From an uncultured Rhodobacter sp. (lineage in GTDB: Bacteria; Pseudomonadota; Alphaproteobacteria; Rhodobacterales; Rhodobacteraceae), in NCBI GenBank assembly GCA_945952585.1, contig CAMFII010000002.1, positions 186,001 to 250,000 on the forward strand: DNA of 64,000 nt. Reading direction: 5' to 3'. Each line of letters opens with the position of its first letter. Within the stretch, counting starts at the first letter, position 1. A program made the translations under genes and the position numbers. The notes under the pieces are model-generated. The model had not been told where the DNA came from, did no database searches, and saw nothing but the letters and a program-made list of their open reading frames with translations. Positions 45,239-54,206 of this stretch are shown in pieces.

Positions 45239-46488
45239 TGGCGAAATCTCCGCACCCGCTCTGCCACCCGCTTCTGCGATCTTCCATATTCTCCAGCCGA
45301 GCCGACAGCCGCCCCGACCAGTTCGGCAAGGACGAAGGAGGGATATCGCTGACCGCGTCCCAGCAAGGACCCGGCCAGTTGGCGCAATAGGCCTTTGATG
45401 TACATATGGGCGAGGCGCCGGTTGGCCCGTTTCATTTCGGGGTCGGACTTTTCGTTCTTTCGGACCAGAACAAGGATGCTCTTGCCCCAAGATCCATACT
45501 GTTTCCGCAGGCCCTTGATGTCTCGCCGATGCTCGTGAAGAACCATGAGACCGGGCGAATAGACGAGCGAAGTACCGCCCCGGATAATGCGGTAGAACAT
45601 GTCTATGTCGCCGCCTCCCGGCAGTGGCGCACCGGTATCAAGAGCCTCATCAAAGAGGCCAAGACGCTTGAGAGCATCCGTTGCATAGACCATGCAGGCG
45701 CCCGTGCCAAAATCCCCGGCGGCGGCCGGATAGAGAGAATTTCCCCACGATTTTGCAGAATACCGCATCCAGAAAAAACCCTTGCCGAAACCGCCCGCCC
45801 ATTCGAACCGCAGCTGTGCTTCGGTTTCCAGCATCATCGGCAGGATCGGACCGGTGAAGCAGCCGGCATCGGGGCAACGCTCGATCTCTTCCGACAGACG
45901 GTCAAGCCAGTGTCGGTCGACGATTGCATCGTCGTCGACATAGGCCAGCCAGGCGCGGTCGGTGCTGGCAATGGCACGGTTGCGACCGAAATCGAGCCCG
46001 GGGACCGGCTCCATCGCGTAGCGCACGCCGGGGAACTCGCCGACGGCGATCCTGGTGCTGTCGTCTGGCGGAGCGTTGTCGACCACCAGCAGGTCGATCG
46101 CCGGTCCCAGATCAAGCCTCGCGTCACGCATCGCAACAAGCGAGTCAAGGCAACGGCGCAGGAGATCGGCGCGGTTGCGGGTGCAGACCACCACTGTCAG
46201 ATCAGGGGTCGGTGCGGGCCGGGTGCGGTTCTCCAGCGCGAGCTGGACCTTCATCTGGTCGATTGCCCAGCCTGCCTGTTTGCGGATGACATCCTCGACG
46301 ACAGCTGCGGGGATCGAGCCGCCGTAGTCGTAGCGGGGAAACCAGATGCGCCCGACTGGATGGCCTTTGTAGCGCACGATCATGTGTGCGCCATTGACCT
46401 CGGGCGCCATTTCGATGGCTGTGACCGGAGACGTCGCCTCTTGGTCCAGCATCACATAAGGCGGCTTGAGCCGCTCGCGTTCCCACAT
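45235..46488 (-). CDS. GT2 glycosyltransferase with N-terminal extension
   Basis: 417 aa. An N-terminal extension of about 95 residues ('MIVRYKGHPVGRIWFPRYDY') precedes the GT2 core 'LTVVVCTRNRADLLRRCLDSL', 'LLVVDNAPPDDST', 'GLDFGRNRAIAS' and the 'YVDDDAIVDRHW' metal site; 'GGGDIDMFYRII' is the acceptor-side acidic motif. It is the first gene of a leftward glycosyltransferase, glycosyltransferase, Wzm, Wzt run. Probably processive polymer assembly before ABC export; sugar specificity unknown. Confidence 0.9.
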   Translation of the reverse strand: MWERERLKPPYVMLDQEATSPVTAIEMAPEVNGAHMIVRYKGHPVGRIWFPRYDYGGSIPAAVVEDVIRKQAGWAIDQMKVQLALENRTRPAPTPDLTVVVCTRNRADLLRRCLDSLVAMRDARLDLGPAIDLLVVDNAPPDDSTRIAVGEFPGVRYAMEPVPGLDFGRNRAIASTDRAWLAYVDDDAIVDRHWLDRLSEEIERCPDAGCFTGPILPMMLETEAQLRFEWAGGFGKGFFWMRYSAKSWGNSLYPAAAGDFGTGACMVYATDALKRLGLFDEALDTGAPLPGGGDIDMFYRIIRGGTSLVYSPGLMVLHEHRRDIKGLRKQYGSWGKSILVLVRKNEKSDPEMKRANRRLAHMYIKGLLRQLAGSLLGRGQRYPSFVLAELVGAAVGSAGEYGRSQKRVAERVRRFRQ

Positions 46489-46557
46489 TCTTGACTGCTC
46501 ACACGTTTATCCGAAACCGGACAGCACCCTGAATAGGTGCCGCACTCACAAGGTCAC

Positions 46558-47487
46558 TCAGGCCGCCGATTGCGACAGGGCAGGCATCTCCACCGGATCG
46601 AGCGGACGTCCCCGCTTCTTGAGGATCTCAAGATAGCGGCGGAGCCCTTCGATCAAGGGGATTTCGGCTTGCCAGCCAAGGACCTCGGCGGCGCGCGCTG
46701 GGTTCCCGCAGAAGCCCTTCACATCAAAGCTCCGGGCCGGCAGAACGGTCACGGACGACCGCGACATGGCGACCTCAAGCGTCAGGCGGGCAAGCTCGCC
46801 AAGCGAGGTCGCCACCCCGGTGGACAGATGCACGGTCGGAAGTTGCCCGGCCCCGTCCTGCAAGAGCTTGGCAGCCATCACCAGGCCGCGCGCCGTGTCA
46901 TCGACATGAACGAAATCAAAGAAGGCATTCACGCCCGACAGCCGCAGTTCCTCGCCTTTGTAAGACCGCCAGAGCAATGCGGGCACAGCGCGGTCGGGGT
47001 GGTCGTGGACCGTGCCATAGACGTTGGACAGTCGGACGATGGAAACCGACAGTCCCTTTGCGCGCGCGGCTTCGATCATCCGCTCGCCTTCTGCCTTCGA
47101 GCGGCCATAGGTGTTGACCGGCTGCATCGGTGCGTCTTCCGAGACCGGCACGATTTCCGGATCGCCGTATACTTCGCGCGAACTGGCAAAGACGAGCCAA
47201 GGCTTGCGGAGCCTTTGGCCGATCACATCCAGAAGGATGCGCGTCCCGCCGATATTCACGTCGTCGCACAGCACCGGCGCCGCCTCTCCCCAAGCGACGC
47301 GCGAGATTGCGGCGAGGTGGATGACACCATTGCAGCCTTCCATCGCCGCGGCCAAGGCTGACGCATCGCGGATATCGCTGCCGTCATCGGTAATGTCGAA
47401 CGGCACAACAGCATGGCCTTCGCGCATGAGACGGGCAACGACTTCCCGGCCAATCAACCCGGAACTTCCGGTCACAAGCACCTTCAT
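46558..47487 (-). CDS. NAD-dependent sugar-nucleotide epimerase/dehydratase (extended SDR)
   Basis: 309-aa extended short-chain dehydrogenase. NAD-binding 'VTGSSGLIG' is at the N-terminus, 'VIHLAAISRVAWGE', 'FASSREVYGDP' and the catalytic 'YGRSK' (Tyr-x-x-x-Lys) follow, with 'RLSNVYG' and 'FVHVDDTARGLVMAA' in the substrate half. Family similarity is to UDP-glucose 4-epimerase-like enzymes, but the exact sugar reaction cannot be read off. It lies 69 bp upstream of the glycosyltransferase run, on the same strand. Confidence 0.9.
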   Translation of the reverse strand: MKVLVTGSSGLIGREVVARLMREGHAVVPFDITDDGSDIRDASALAAAMEGCNGVIHLAAISRVAWGEAAPVLCDDVNIGGTRILLDVIGQRLRKPWLVFASSREVYGDPEIVPVSEDAPMQPVNTYGRSKAEGERMIEAARAKGLSVSIVRLSNVYGTVHDHPDRAVPALLWRSYKGEELRLSGVNAFFDFVHVDDTARGLVMAAKLLQDGAGQLPTVHLSTGVATSLGELARLTLEVAMSRSSVTVLPARSFDVKGFCGNPARAAEVLGWQAEIPLIEGLRRYLEILKKRGRPLDPVEMPALSQSAA

Positions 47488-47672
47488 GAGGGTGTCTCTG
47501 CCTTCTGCGTAAGAGCTGCGTCACGACGAAGGGGCGAAGTGCCCTTTTGCTGTCCGCAGGGGATGAAACTTGGAGTCATCAGGTATTCCACATCGATGCA
47601 ATCAAGAAACACCGACACTCAGCGGGTATTGTTGCTTCCTTCGCCGCTAGCTCTCTTGCCCGGGGCATGTCT

Positions 47673-47699
47673 CCATGCTTCGCTTCGGCGCGAGCATGG
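47673..47699 (-). terminator. Hairpin just downstream of the UXS-like gene
   Basis: CCATGCT (47673-47679) pairs with AGCATGG (47693-47699), with additional C-G pairs closing a TTCG-containing loop, one base after the stop codon of the leftward UXS-like gene. No U-run follows in the direction of transcription, so it may be a processing or stability hairpin. Confidence 0.4.
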
Positions 47700-47700
47700 C

Positions 47701-48726
47701 TCACTGTGTCCCGGACCGGACGAAAATCGGCGTTACAACATCATCCCGCCTAGGGTCGGACTTTTCAATCCTATCGTTCTTTCCCTGAGAAAGAACCGTT
47801 TCGAAATAGCGGATGGTCTTTGCCAGTCCGTCGGTAAGCCGAACCGTCGGAGTGAAGCCGATTGTTTCACGCGCAAGGCTAATGTCTGGACGGCGCTGGC
47901 GCGGATCGTCAGTTGTGGCAGGAAGATTGACGATTTCGGACTTTGAATTGGTCATTGCGACAATCAATTCGGCAAGGTCGAGCACCGTAACCTCTTCCGG
48001 GTTTCCGAGGTTCATCGGACCGGTAAAGCTGTCGGGCGTGGCCATCGTGCCCATCAGTCCGGTCACGAGGTCATCGACGAAGCAGAAGGACCGGGTTTGC
48101 GACCCCTCGCCGTAAATCGTGATGGGCTGATTTTGCAGGGCCTGCAGGATGAAGTTCGAAACCACGCGTCCATCGTTCGGCAACATGCGCGGGCCGTAAG
48201 TATTGAAGATCCGCACGACCTTGATGCGGACGTTGTGCTGGCGGCGGTAATCGAAAAACAGCGCTTCGGCGCAACGCTTGCCTTCGTCGTAGCACGAACG
48301 GGGCCCGACAGGGTTGACGTTGCCCCAATAGTCTTCCGACTGCGGATGCACCAGCGGGTCGCCATAAACCTCGGACGTTGATGCCTGGAGCACCTTGGCA
48401 CGGCAGCGCTTCGCAAGGCCGAGCATGTGCAGCGCGCCCATCACCGAGGTCTTGGTCGTCTTTACCGGGTCGAATTGGTAATGGATCGGACTTGCGGGGC
48501 AGGCCATATTATAGACCTCGTCCGCTTCAACAAAAAGCGGCTGAGTTACATCATGGCGCAGCAATTCGAAATTCGGCTGATGCAGCAACTTGGCGACATT
48601 GCTCCGGCGGCCAGTAAAATAATTGTCGACGCAAAGGACATCATGTCCCTGCGCGACAAGACGTTCGCAAAGATGGCTACCGATGAAGCCTGCACCGCCA
48701 GTGACAACAATTCTTTTTTGCATCAT
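47701..48726 (-). CDS. UDP-glucuronate decarboxylase-like (UDP-xylose synthase) SDR
   Basis: 341 aa from the first of two adjacent Met codons. NAD-binding '[10 protein letters not shown]', then '[19 protein letters not shown]', '[21 protein letters not shown]', '[20 protein letters not shown]' and catalytic '[11 protein letters not shown]' are close to UXS (UDP-glucuronic acid to UDP-xylose). '[13 protein letters not shown]' and a C-terminal '[21 protein letters not shown]' complete the family pattern. It would supply UDP-xylose (or a related pentose) for the polymer made here. Separated from the next leftward gene by about 210 bp that I see as non-coding. Confidence 0.92.
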   Translation of the reverse strand: MMQKRIVVTGGAGFIGSHLCERLVAQGHDVLCVDNYFTGRRSNVAKLLHQPNFELLRHDVTQPLFVEADEVYNMACPASPIHYQFDPVKTTKTSVMGALHMLGLAKRCRAKVLQASTSEVYGDPLVHPQSEDYWGNVNPVGPRSCYDEGKRCAEALFFDYRRQHNVRIKVVRIFNTYGPRMLPNDGRVVSNFILQALQNQPITIYGEGSQTRSFCFVDDLVTGLMGTMATPDSFTGPMNLGNPEEVTVLDLAELIVAMTNSKSEIVNLPATTDDPRQRRPDISLARETIGFTPTVRLTDGLAKTIRYFETVLSQGKNDRIEKSDPRRDDVVTPIFVRSGTQ

Positions 48727-48984
48727 CCGCCAACCAGTTACAAAGAAGTTGAAGAACACCCTAGTGCGGGGAACACTGCACCTGCAGAAACGATTCGTGA
48801 ATACCCAGATTGGGAAACGATCTTCTTCGCGAATGTCTGTTGTCGGATGGGCGAAAATGACATCTCATGACGAAGATTGATGCGAAGCGGAAACGCTTCC
48901 GGATCGCCTGGGTTCATTTGGTTGTAAATCTCGCACATAATTCTTTTGAAGGTTGAGTGGTGCCATGAATTGGAAGGTCGTCTC

Positions 48985-50433
48985 GTGAAGGTTCTTGCCA
49001 TTATTGGTGGCGGCCCTGCAGGGTTGACTGCTGCGCATGAAGCGCAGGAGGTCGGGCTTTCGCAGCATCCTGTCGTTCTCGAGGCGCGAGATCTGGTCGG
49101 CGGGATCGCGCGGACCGAAAGTCATGCCGGCTTCCGGTTCGACATCGGCGGCCACCGCTTCTTCACCAAGGTGCCCGAGGTCGAACGCATCTGGGAAGCG
49201 ATTTGCGGCACCGACTTTCTGACCCGTCCACGGCAGAGCCGCATCTTCTTCCGCGGCAGCTTCTTCGATTATCCGCTGAAGATCGCCAACACCCTGCGCC
49301 AACTCGGTCTGGTGGAGACCTTTCGTGTTCTTGTCAGCTATCTTCGCTGGCGGGTTTTTCCGTATTCCCAAGAAGATACGCTAGAGCAGTGGGTGACGAA
49401 CCGGTTCGGCGACCGGCTGTACCGGATGTTCTTCAAGACCTATACCGAAAAGGTCTGGGGGGTCTCCTGCACCGAGATCAGGGCCGACTGGGCGGCGCAG
49501 CGCATCCGCAACCTGTCTCTGACCAAGGCTGTCTGGAATGCCCTGACCGGGGCAAATGATACAGCAAGCCTCATCGAGGAATTCCGCTATCCGCGCCTAG
49601 GTCCCGGCATGATGTGGGAAAAGATGCGCGACAGCATCCGGGCCCGCGGAGGCGAGGTGCGGACCGGCGCCTTCGTGCGCCGCGTCCTGCGCGACGGCTT
49701 TCGCGTGACCGCACTTGAACTGGAGCAGCCCGACGGGCAAGGGGCGCGCGAAACCGTCACGATGCCGGTCGACGAGGTCATCAATTCCATGGCGCTCCGC
49801 GATCTTCTGCTGTGCCTCGACCCGCCTCCGCCGGCCGAAGTGCTCGCTGCGGCGCGGCAACTGAAGTACCGCGATTTCCTGATCGTGGTGCTGATTCTCG
49901 ACCGCGCAGCTCCTTTTCCCGACAACTGGATCTATGTGCATTCCGATGAGGTGGCTGTCGGCCGGATCCAGAACTTCGGTGCCTGGTCGCCCGAGATGCT
50001 GGCCCGCCCAGATCATGCCGCGATCGGGATGGAGTATTTCCTGAACGTCACCGATGCGATGTGGTCCGAGCGGGACGAGGACCTGATCCGCAAGGCGGCG
50101 AAAGAGTTGCAGGCAATCGGCCTAGCCCCGGCTGAGGCGGTGATCGACGGTTGCGTCATCCGTGAACCGAAGGCCTATCCGGTCTATGACGCAGACTACA
50201 TGGCAGCGCTGGACGTGATCCGGGCGTGGCTGGACAAGTTCCAGAACCTTCAGACAGTGGGGCGCAACGGGTTGCATCGCTACAACAACCAGGATCACTC
50301 GATGCTGACGGCCATGCTGGCGGTGCGGAACATCATGGGCGAGAACCACGACCTCTGGCAGGTCAATGTCGAACGGTCCTATCACGAGGAATTCACCACG
50401 GATCGGCGGCAGAACACGACGCTTGCGGCATGA
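48985..50433 (+). CDS. FAD-dependent oxidoreductase, UDP-galactopyranose-mutase/protoporphyrinogen-oxidase-like
   Basis: 482-aa flavoprotein. FAD Rossmann 'IIGGGPAGLTAAHEA', 'VVLEARDLVGG' and 'DIGGHRFFTKVPEVERIW' place it in the amine-oxidase/UDP-galactopyranose-mutase-like superfamily. 'FFKTYTEKVWGVSCTEI' and a C-terminal 'TVGRNGLHRYNNQDHSMLTA' are typical of versions found in polysaccharide loci. Start GTG 48985 has 'ggaagg' 8 bp upstream; the TTG at 48946 is less likely. Probably modifies a sugar nucleotide or lipid-linked sugar. Heads a three-gene rightward operon with 4-base overlaps, divergent from the UXS-like gene. Confidence 0.9.
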   Translation: MKVLAIIGGGPAGLTAAHEAQEVGLSQHPVVLEARDLVGGIARTESHAGFRFDIGGHRFFTKVPEVERIWEAICGTDFLTRPRQSRIFFRGSFFDYPLKIANTLRQLGLVETFRVLVSYLRWRVFPYSQEDTLEQWVTNRFGDRLYRMFFKTYTEKVWGVSCTEIRADWAAQRIRNLSLTKAVWNALTGANDTASLIEEFRYPRLGPGMMWEKMRDSIRARGGEVRTGAFVRRVLRDGFRVTALELEQPDGQGARETVTMPVDEVINSMALRDLLLCLDPPPPAEVLAAARQLKYRDFLIVVLILDRAAPFPDNWIYVHSDEVAVGRIQNFGAWSPEMLARPDHAAIGMEYFLNVTDAMWSERDEDLIRKAAKELQAIGLAPAEAVIDGCVIREPKAYPVYDADYMAALDVIRAWLDKFQNLQTVGRNGLHRYNNQDHSMLTAMLAVRNIMGENHDLWQVNVERSYHEEFTTDRRQNTTLAA

Positions 50434-51962
50434 ATGCACAAACACTGACCCAGGCGCCTGCTGATGTCCGGAAGGTGGAGGTCTGGCGCAAATTTCTGGC
50501 AATCGTTGTCGCCCTGATCTGTGCGCTTTCGGTCTACGGCATCAATGGCCGGGCGACCTTTTACTACGATACCGAGGGGTATCTCGAGGCTGGCAAGCAG
50601 GTGCTGGGCCTCTTCGGCGTGGATCTGGCTGTCGCGTCGGCGCCAAGCGAGTCGAAAGTCGTGCCTGACGCCGAAGCGGTGACCGAAGACACGGTTGCGC
50701 CGACCAATGGTCCTCCTGCTGACAACATCACGGTCGGAAGTCGCTCGGCGGTCTATGGGGCGGCGCTTGCCCTGTTTGCCTGGCTTGGTCACGTGGATAT
50801 TGCGGTCGGGGCCAATCTTGCGCTGTTCTGGCTTTCGGTCTGGATTGCCGCGAGGGTCGCCATCCGCGCCCTGGGTTTGGAAGGACAGCCGGCAGAGATG
50901 GCCGCGGGGCTGACCGTGGCGGGTGCTCTCGGGTCGCTGCCCTTCTATGTCGGTTTCCTGATGCCGGATCTTCTTGCGCCAATCCTGATCCTGTCTCTGG
51001 CACTGCTGACGGCGTTCCTGAAGTATATGAGGGCAAGCGAGATTGTTCTGGCTTTGTCGGTGGCGGTCGCTGCGATCCTCTCGCATCCGTCACATCTGAT
51101 GATTGCCGCGATGATGCTTCCGATCTGTGCTTTCATGGCTCCTGCGACGGCCGGGCATCGCCGGAAGGTGGCGGCCTTGTGCGCGATCCTCGTGGTCGGC
51201 GGTGTGGGCGAAAGGCTCGTCTTTTCCGGCGCGGTCACCACGCTGCGCCATTCGCAGGTCGTCTATCTGCCGTTTCTGACAGCAAGGCTGATCGACGACG
51301 GCCCGGGACGCGACTATCTTGCCGTTCGTTGCCCGGACCCGTCCTTCGCAACCTGCGCGCTTTACGAGCAACTCGAACGCCCAGGTGATCGGCGATACCG
51401 CTCCGATGCACCGGTCATCCTGTTCTCGTCGGACGAGAATGACGGTTCCTACGCCCTGCTTGCGCCGGATCTGCGCGCGAAGGTGGCAGCGGAGCAACTG
51501 GAATTCGGTCTGCGGACCTTCCTTTCGGCGCCGTTTGCGGTGACCGGGGCACTTGTTGCGAACACCGTCGACCAGTTGCGGCTGACAAGCATCGACATGA
51601 CCATCCCGACCCCCGACATGGTCGGATCGATCTTTTCCCGCTCGACCTATCTGAGCCCGGATCATGCGGATGGGCGACTGCTCAAGTCGGACAGGGAATG
51701 GATTGTCTGGGTGTCGACGCTCCACACCGCGGTCTATCTTGGATCGCTACTCGGTCTCCTTTTTGTGCTGCGCCGATCTGAAACGCCCGAACCGCTTCGC
51801 CTGTTCATCCTGACAGTTCTTCTTGGCATCGTCGTCAACGCCTTCGTCTGTGGGGCCATCTCGGAACCCGCCTCGCGCTACGGGGCGCGTGTCAGCTTCC
51901 TGCTGCCCTTGACGCTGGCTCTTGCCGTTTGGCCGCGCAGATTGCGAAAGGCCGAACCTTGA
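50430..51962 (+). CDS. Polytopic membrane protein, possible GT-C-like or polymer-related, unknown function
   Basis: 510 aa with about ten hydrophobic helices ('FLAIVVALICALSVYGI', 'VGANLALFWLSVWIAAR', 'GLTVAGALGSLPFYVGFL', 'LILSLALLTAFL' and others). A long periplasmic loop contains acidic residues after the first helix ('YYDTEGYLEAGKQVLGLFG'), a layout reminiscent of GT-C glycosyltransferases, but no signature is decisive. ATG overlaps the flavoprotein stop (ATGA), and the next glycosyltransferase overlaps its stop. It works in the same pathway. Confidence 0.75.
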   Translation: MNAQTLTQAPADVRKVEVWRKFLAIVVALICALSVYGINGRATFYYDTEGYLEAGKQVLGLFGVDLAVASAPSESKVVPDAEAVTEDTVAPTNGPPADNITVGSRSAVYGAALALFAWLGHVDIAVGANLALFWLSVWIAARVAIRALGLEGQPAEMAAGLTVAGALGSLPFYVGFLMPDLLAPILILSLALLTAFLKYMRASEIVLALSVAVAAILSHPSHLMIAAMMLPICAFMAPATAGHRRKVAALCAILVVGGVGERLVFSGAVTTLRHSQVVYLPFLTARLIDDGPGRDYLAVRCPDPSFATCALYEQLERPGDRRYRSDAPVILFSSDENDGSYALLAPDLRAKVAAEQLEFGLRTFLSAPFAVTGALVANTVDQLRLTSIDMTIPTPDMVGSIFSRSTYLSPDHADGRLLKSDREWIVWVSTLHTAVYLGSLLGLLFVLRRSETPEPLRLFILTVLLGIVVNAFVCGAISEPASRYGARVSFLLPLTLALAVWPRRLRKAEP

Positions 51963-52948
51963 CCGGTCGACAGGGTATCTCGGTGATCATGCCGGCCTAC
52001 AACGCCAGCAGATTCCTTGACCGGTCGCTTGCAGCGGTGATCGACCTGCAGCGACGGGGTCTCGTCGACGAGGTGATCGTCGTCGATGACGGTTCGACCG
52101 ATGCGACGGCGCGGCAGGCGCGCGGCCTTGGGGCCAAGGTGGTCGCCATGCCACAGCAAGCAGGCCCAGCCGCCGCCCGTAATCGCGGTGCCGAAGAGGC
52201 GCGCGGACAAGTCCTTTGGTTTGTCGACTCCGATGTCGCCGTCCATTCCGACGCGGCAGAAGTGCTGCAGAGGTTAATGACCGATCCGACGCTTGTTGCG
52301 GCCTTCGGCAGCTACGACACCAGCCCGCCCGAGCCGGGTTGGCTGTCGCGCTACAAGAACCTGATCCACCATTTCTACCACACACAGGGGGCAGGCGACG
52401 CGACGACCTTCTGGGCCGGATGCGGTGCTGTCCGGGCCGAGGCGTTCCGGTCTGTCGGTGGCTTCGATGGCACGCGGTACCGCTATCCATCAATCGAAGA
52501 TATCGAACTGGGGGACCGGTTGCGGCATCTGGGACGGATCCGCATAGAACCGGCCCTGCAGGCGACGCATCTCAAGCGTTGGCGGATCGTCAACGTCCTG
52601 CGCACCGACATCCTGCATCGGGCCGTGCCGTGGTCCCGCCTGATCCGCGAGCGGGCGGGCCTGGCCGACACGCTGAACATCTCACGGGCTGAACGGCTTC
52701 GTGCCGGGCTGGCCTGGCTTTTTGCTTTCAGTTGCCTCGCGCTGATCGCCGCACCCTGGCTCTGGCCGCTGCCCGTCGTCCTGTTCGGCGCGGCGATCCT
52801 GGCCAATGGTCCGCTTGCGCGGTTCCTGTACCGGCAGGGCGGCCCGGCATTTGCACTGTTCGGCCTTGCCTGGCACCAGTTTTATTATCTCTACGCCTCG
52901 GCGACCTATGTCTGGTGCATGGTCGAGGCGCGGCTTGGGCTGGGCTGA
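51959..52948 (+). CDS. GT2 glycosyltransferase with C-terminal membrane helices
   Basis: 329 aa from a TTG at 51959 that overlaps the preceding stop (TTGA), with 'aaagg' upstream. GT2 landmarks are 'ISVIMPAYNASRFLDRSLA', 'EVIVVDDGSTDAT', 'GPAAARNRGAEEA' and 'WFVDSDVAVH'; 'SIEDIELGDRLRHLG' is the acidic ED-type base motif. Two C-terminal hydrophobic segments ('GLAWLFAFSCLALIAAPWLW', 'PVVLFGAAILANGPLA') anchor it in the membrane, as in dolichyl/undecaprenyl-phosphate sugar transferases. An ATG at 51989 would remove the first beta strand. Confidence 0.88.
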   Translation: MTGRQGISVIMPAYNASRFLDRSLAAVIDLQRRGLVDEVIVVDDGSTDATARQARGLGAKVVAMPQQAGPAAARNRGAEEARGQVLWFVDSDVAVHSDAAEVLQRLMTDPTLVAAFGSYDTSPPEPGWLSRYKNLIHHFYHTQGAGDATTFWAGCGAVRAEAFRSVGGFDGTRYRYPSIEDIELGDRLRHLGRIRIEPALQATHLKRWRIVNVLRTDILHRAVPWSRLIRERAGLADTLNISRAERLRAGLAWLFAFSCLALIAAPWLWPLPVVLFGAAILANGPLARFLYRQGGPAFALFGLAWHQFYYLYASATYVWCMVEARLGLG

Positions 52949-52956
52949 GCCGGCCT

Positions 52957-53988
52957 TCAGGCTGATGCGCGCAGGATCAGCTCTCCGCCGATCAGCAGGC
53001 GCTCGGCATGGGGCTTCTGCTCTCCGCTGGCGATCCGCGCCAACAAAAGGCGGATGGCCACGCGGCCCATCTCGGCCGTGTTCTGCTGAACCGTGGTCAG
53101 TGGCGGCCAGATGTATTCCGACAGGGGCTGGTTGTCGTGGCCGGCCACGCGATAGTCACAGTCCGGGCCGAGGCCGACCTTCAGCCCGGCCTGATTGAGC
53201 GCTGCCAAGAGGCCGAAGGCGACGCGGTCGTTGCCGCACAGGATCGTGCGGGTCGGAAAGCCGCCATTGGCCAGGATGCGATTGGTCTCGTCGAAGGCGT
53301 ACCGTTCGAAATCCCAGCTGTCGGACGGCGTCAGCGGCACCAGCACCGGCTCCAGTCCGCGCTGGCGCATGGTCGCCAGATAGGCCTCGCGCCGGTCGCG
53401 CGCGTTCGAGTTCACATCGGGCATGTCGAAGTAGCAGGGCCGGTCGCCCAGACGTGTCAGATAGTCGGTGATCAGCGCCATGGACTGCGCGTTGTTGGTG
53501 CCGACGAAGGTTTCCTCGTCGTCGAAAGGTGCGTCCATGAACACCACGGGAATGCGCTGCGCCAGCGCCTTGACCTTTGCCCGATGGGCGTCGTCCCCGC
53601 GGACGGGCACCATGATGACACCTGCGACGTTCAGGGAGCCGAGTGTCTCCAGCGCTTCTGCCTCAAGCTCGGCGCGCCCGTCCGACGAAAAGACGAAGGG
53701 CATGTAACCGGCGGCGGTCGCTTCGGCTTCGATCCGGCGGCGCAGTCCGGTGAAGAAAGGATCGAGCGAACTGGGAAAGATCAGGCCGATGATCTTGGTG
53801 CGGCGGCGGTTGAGGTTCACGGCGAAAAGGTTGGGGCGGAACCCTGTCGCCTTCAGCCCCTGTTCGATCTTTTCGCGCACCTTCGGGCGGACCGAGCCGG
53901 GATCCTGGAAGTATTTTGACACCGTCGGCCGGGACAGGCCGACGCTTGCCGCGAAATCCTCCATCGTCCGCACCTGCTTCGCCGTCAT
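52957..53988 (-). CDS. LacI-family transcriptional regulator
   Basis: 343 aa. N-terminal LacI helix-turn-helix 'TMEDFAASVGLSRPTVSKYF' with the hinge 'GFRPNLFAVNLNRRRTKIIGL', and a sugar-binding core ('IIGLIFPSSLDPFFTGLRRR', 'PVVFMDAPFDDEETFVGTNN', 'CGNDRVAFGLLAALNQAGL', 'VAGHDNQPLSEYIWPPLTTV'). ATG 53988 has 'ggggag' about 6 bp upstream. It is an orphan here: no sugar transporter or catabolic gene is adjacent, and it is convergent with the polysaccharide operon. Confidence 0.93.
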   Translation of the reverse strand: MTAKQVRTMEDFAASVGLSRPTVSKYFQDPGSVRPKVREKIEQGLKATGFRPNLFAVNLNRRRTKIIGLIFPSSLDPFFTGLRRRIEAEATAAGYMPFVFSSDGRAELEAEALETLGSLNVAGVIMVPVRGDDAHRAKVKALAQRIPVVFMDAPFDDEETFVGTNNAQSMALITDYLTRLGDRPCYFDMPDVNSNARDRREAYLATMRQRGLEPVLVPLTPSDSWDFERYAFDETNRILANGGFPTRTILCGNDRVAFGLLAALNQAGLKVGLGPDCDYRVAGHDNQPLSEYIWPPLTTVQQNTAEMGRVAIRLLLARIASGEQKPHAERLLIGGELILRASA

Positions 53989-54171
53989 CTGCACTCCCCG
54001 ACCCAGGGCGCCGCACTCGAGGGCGCGGTCGATCCGTGGCAGGTCGGTTCCGGCTTGTCAAACTCCGTTTTTTCCCTGCGCAAATGTCGGGATTTACACG
54101 TCAAGTTTCTTGGCGGTAGCTGATGCCGGAAAACACACCGACGGGGCAGTGTGTCCATGCGGAGATACGGA

Positions 54172-54192
54172 GGCCGGGCAAAGGACCCGGCC
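54172..54192 (-). terminator. Hairpin downstream of the RND pump gene
   Basis: GGCCGGG (54172-54178) and CCCGGCC (54186-54192) form a perfect 7-bp stem with a 7-nt loop, 14 bp after the pump stop codon in its direction. There is no following U-run, so intrinsic termination is uncertain. Confidence 0.4.
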
Positions 54193-54206
54193 CCACGTCC
54201 ATACGA

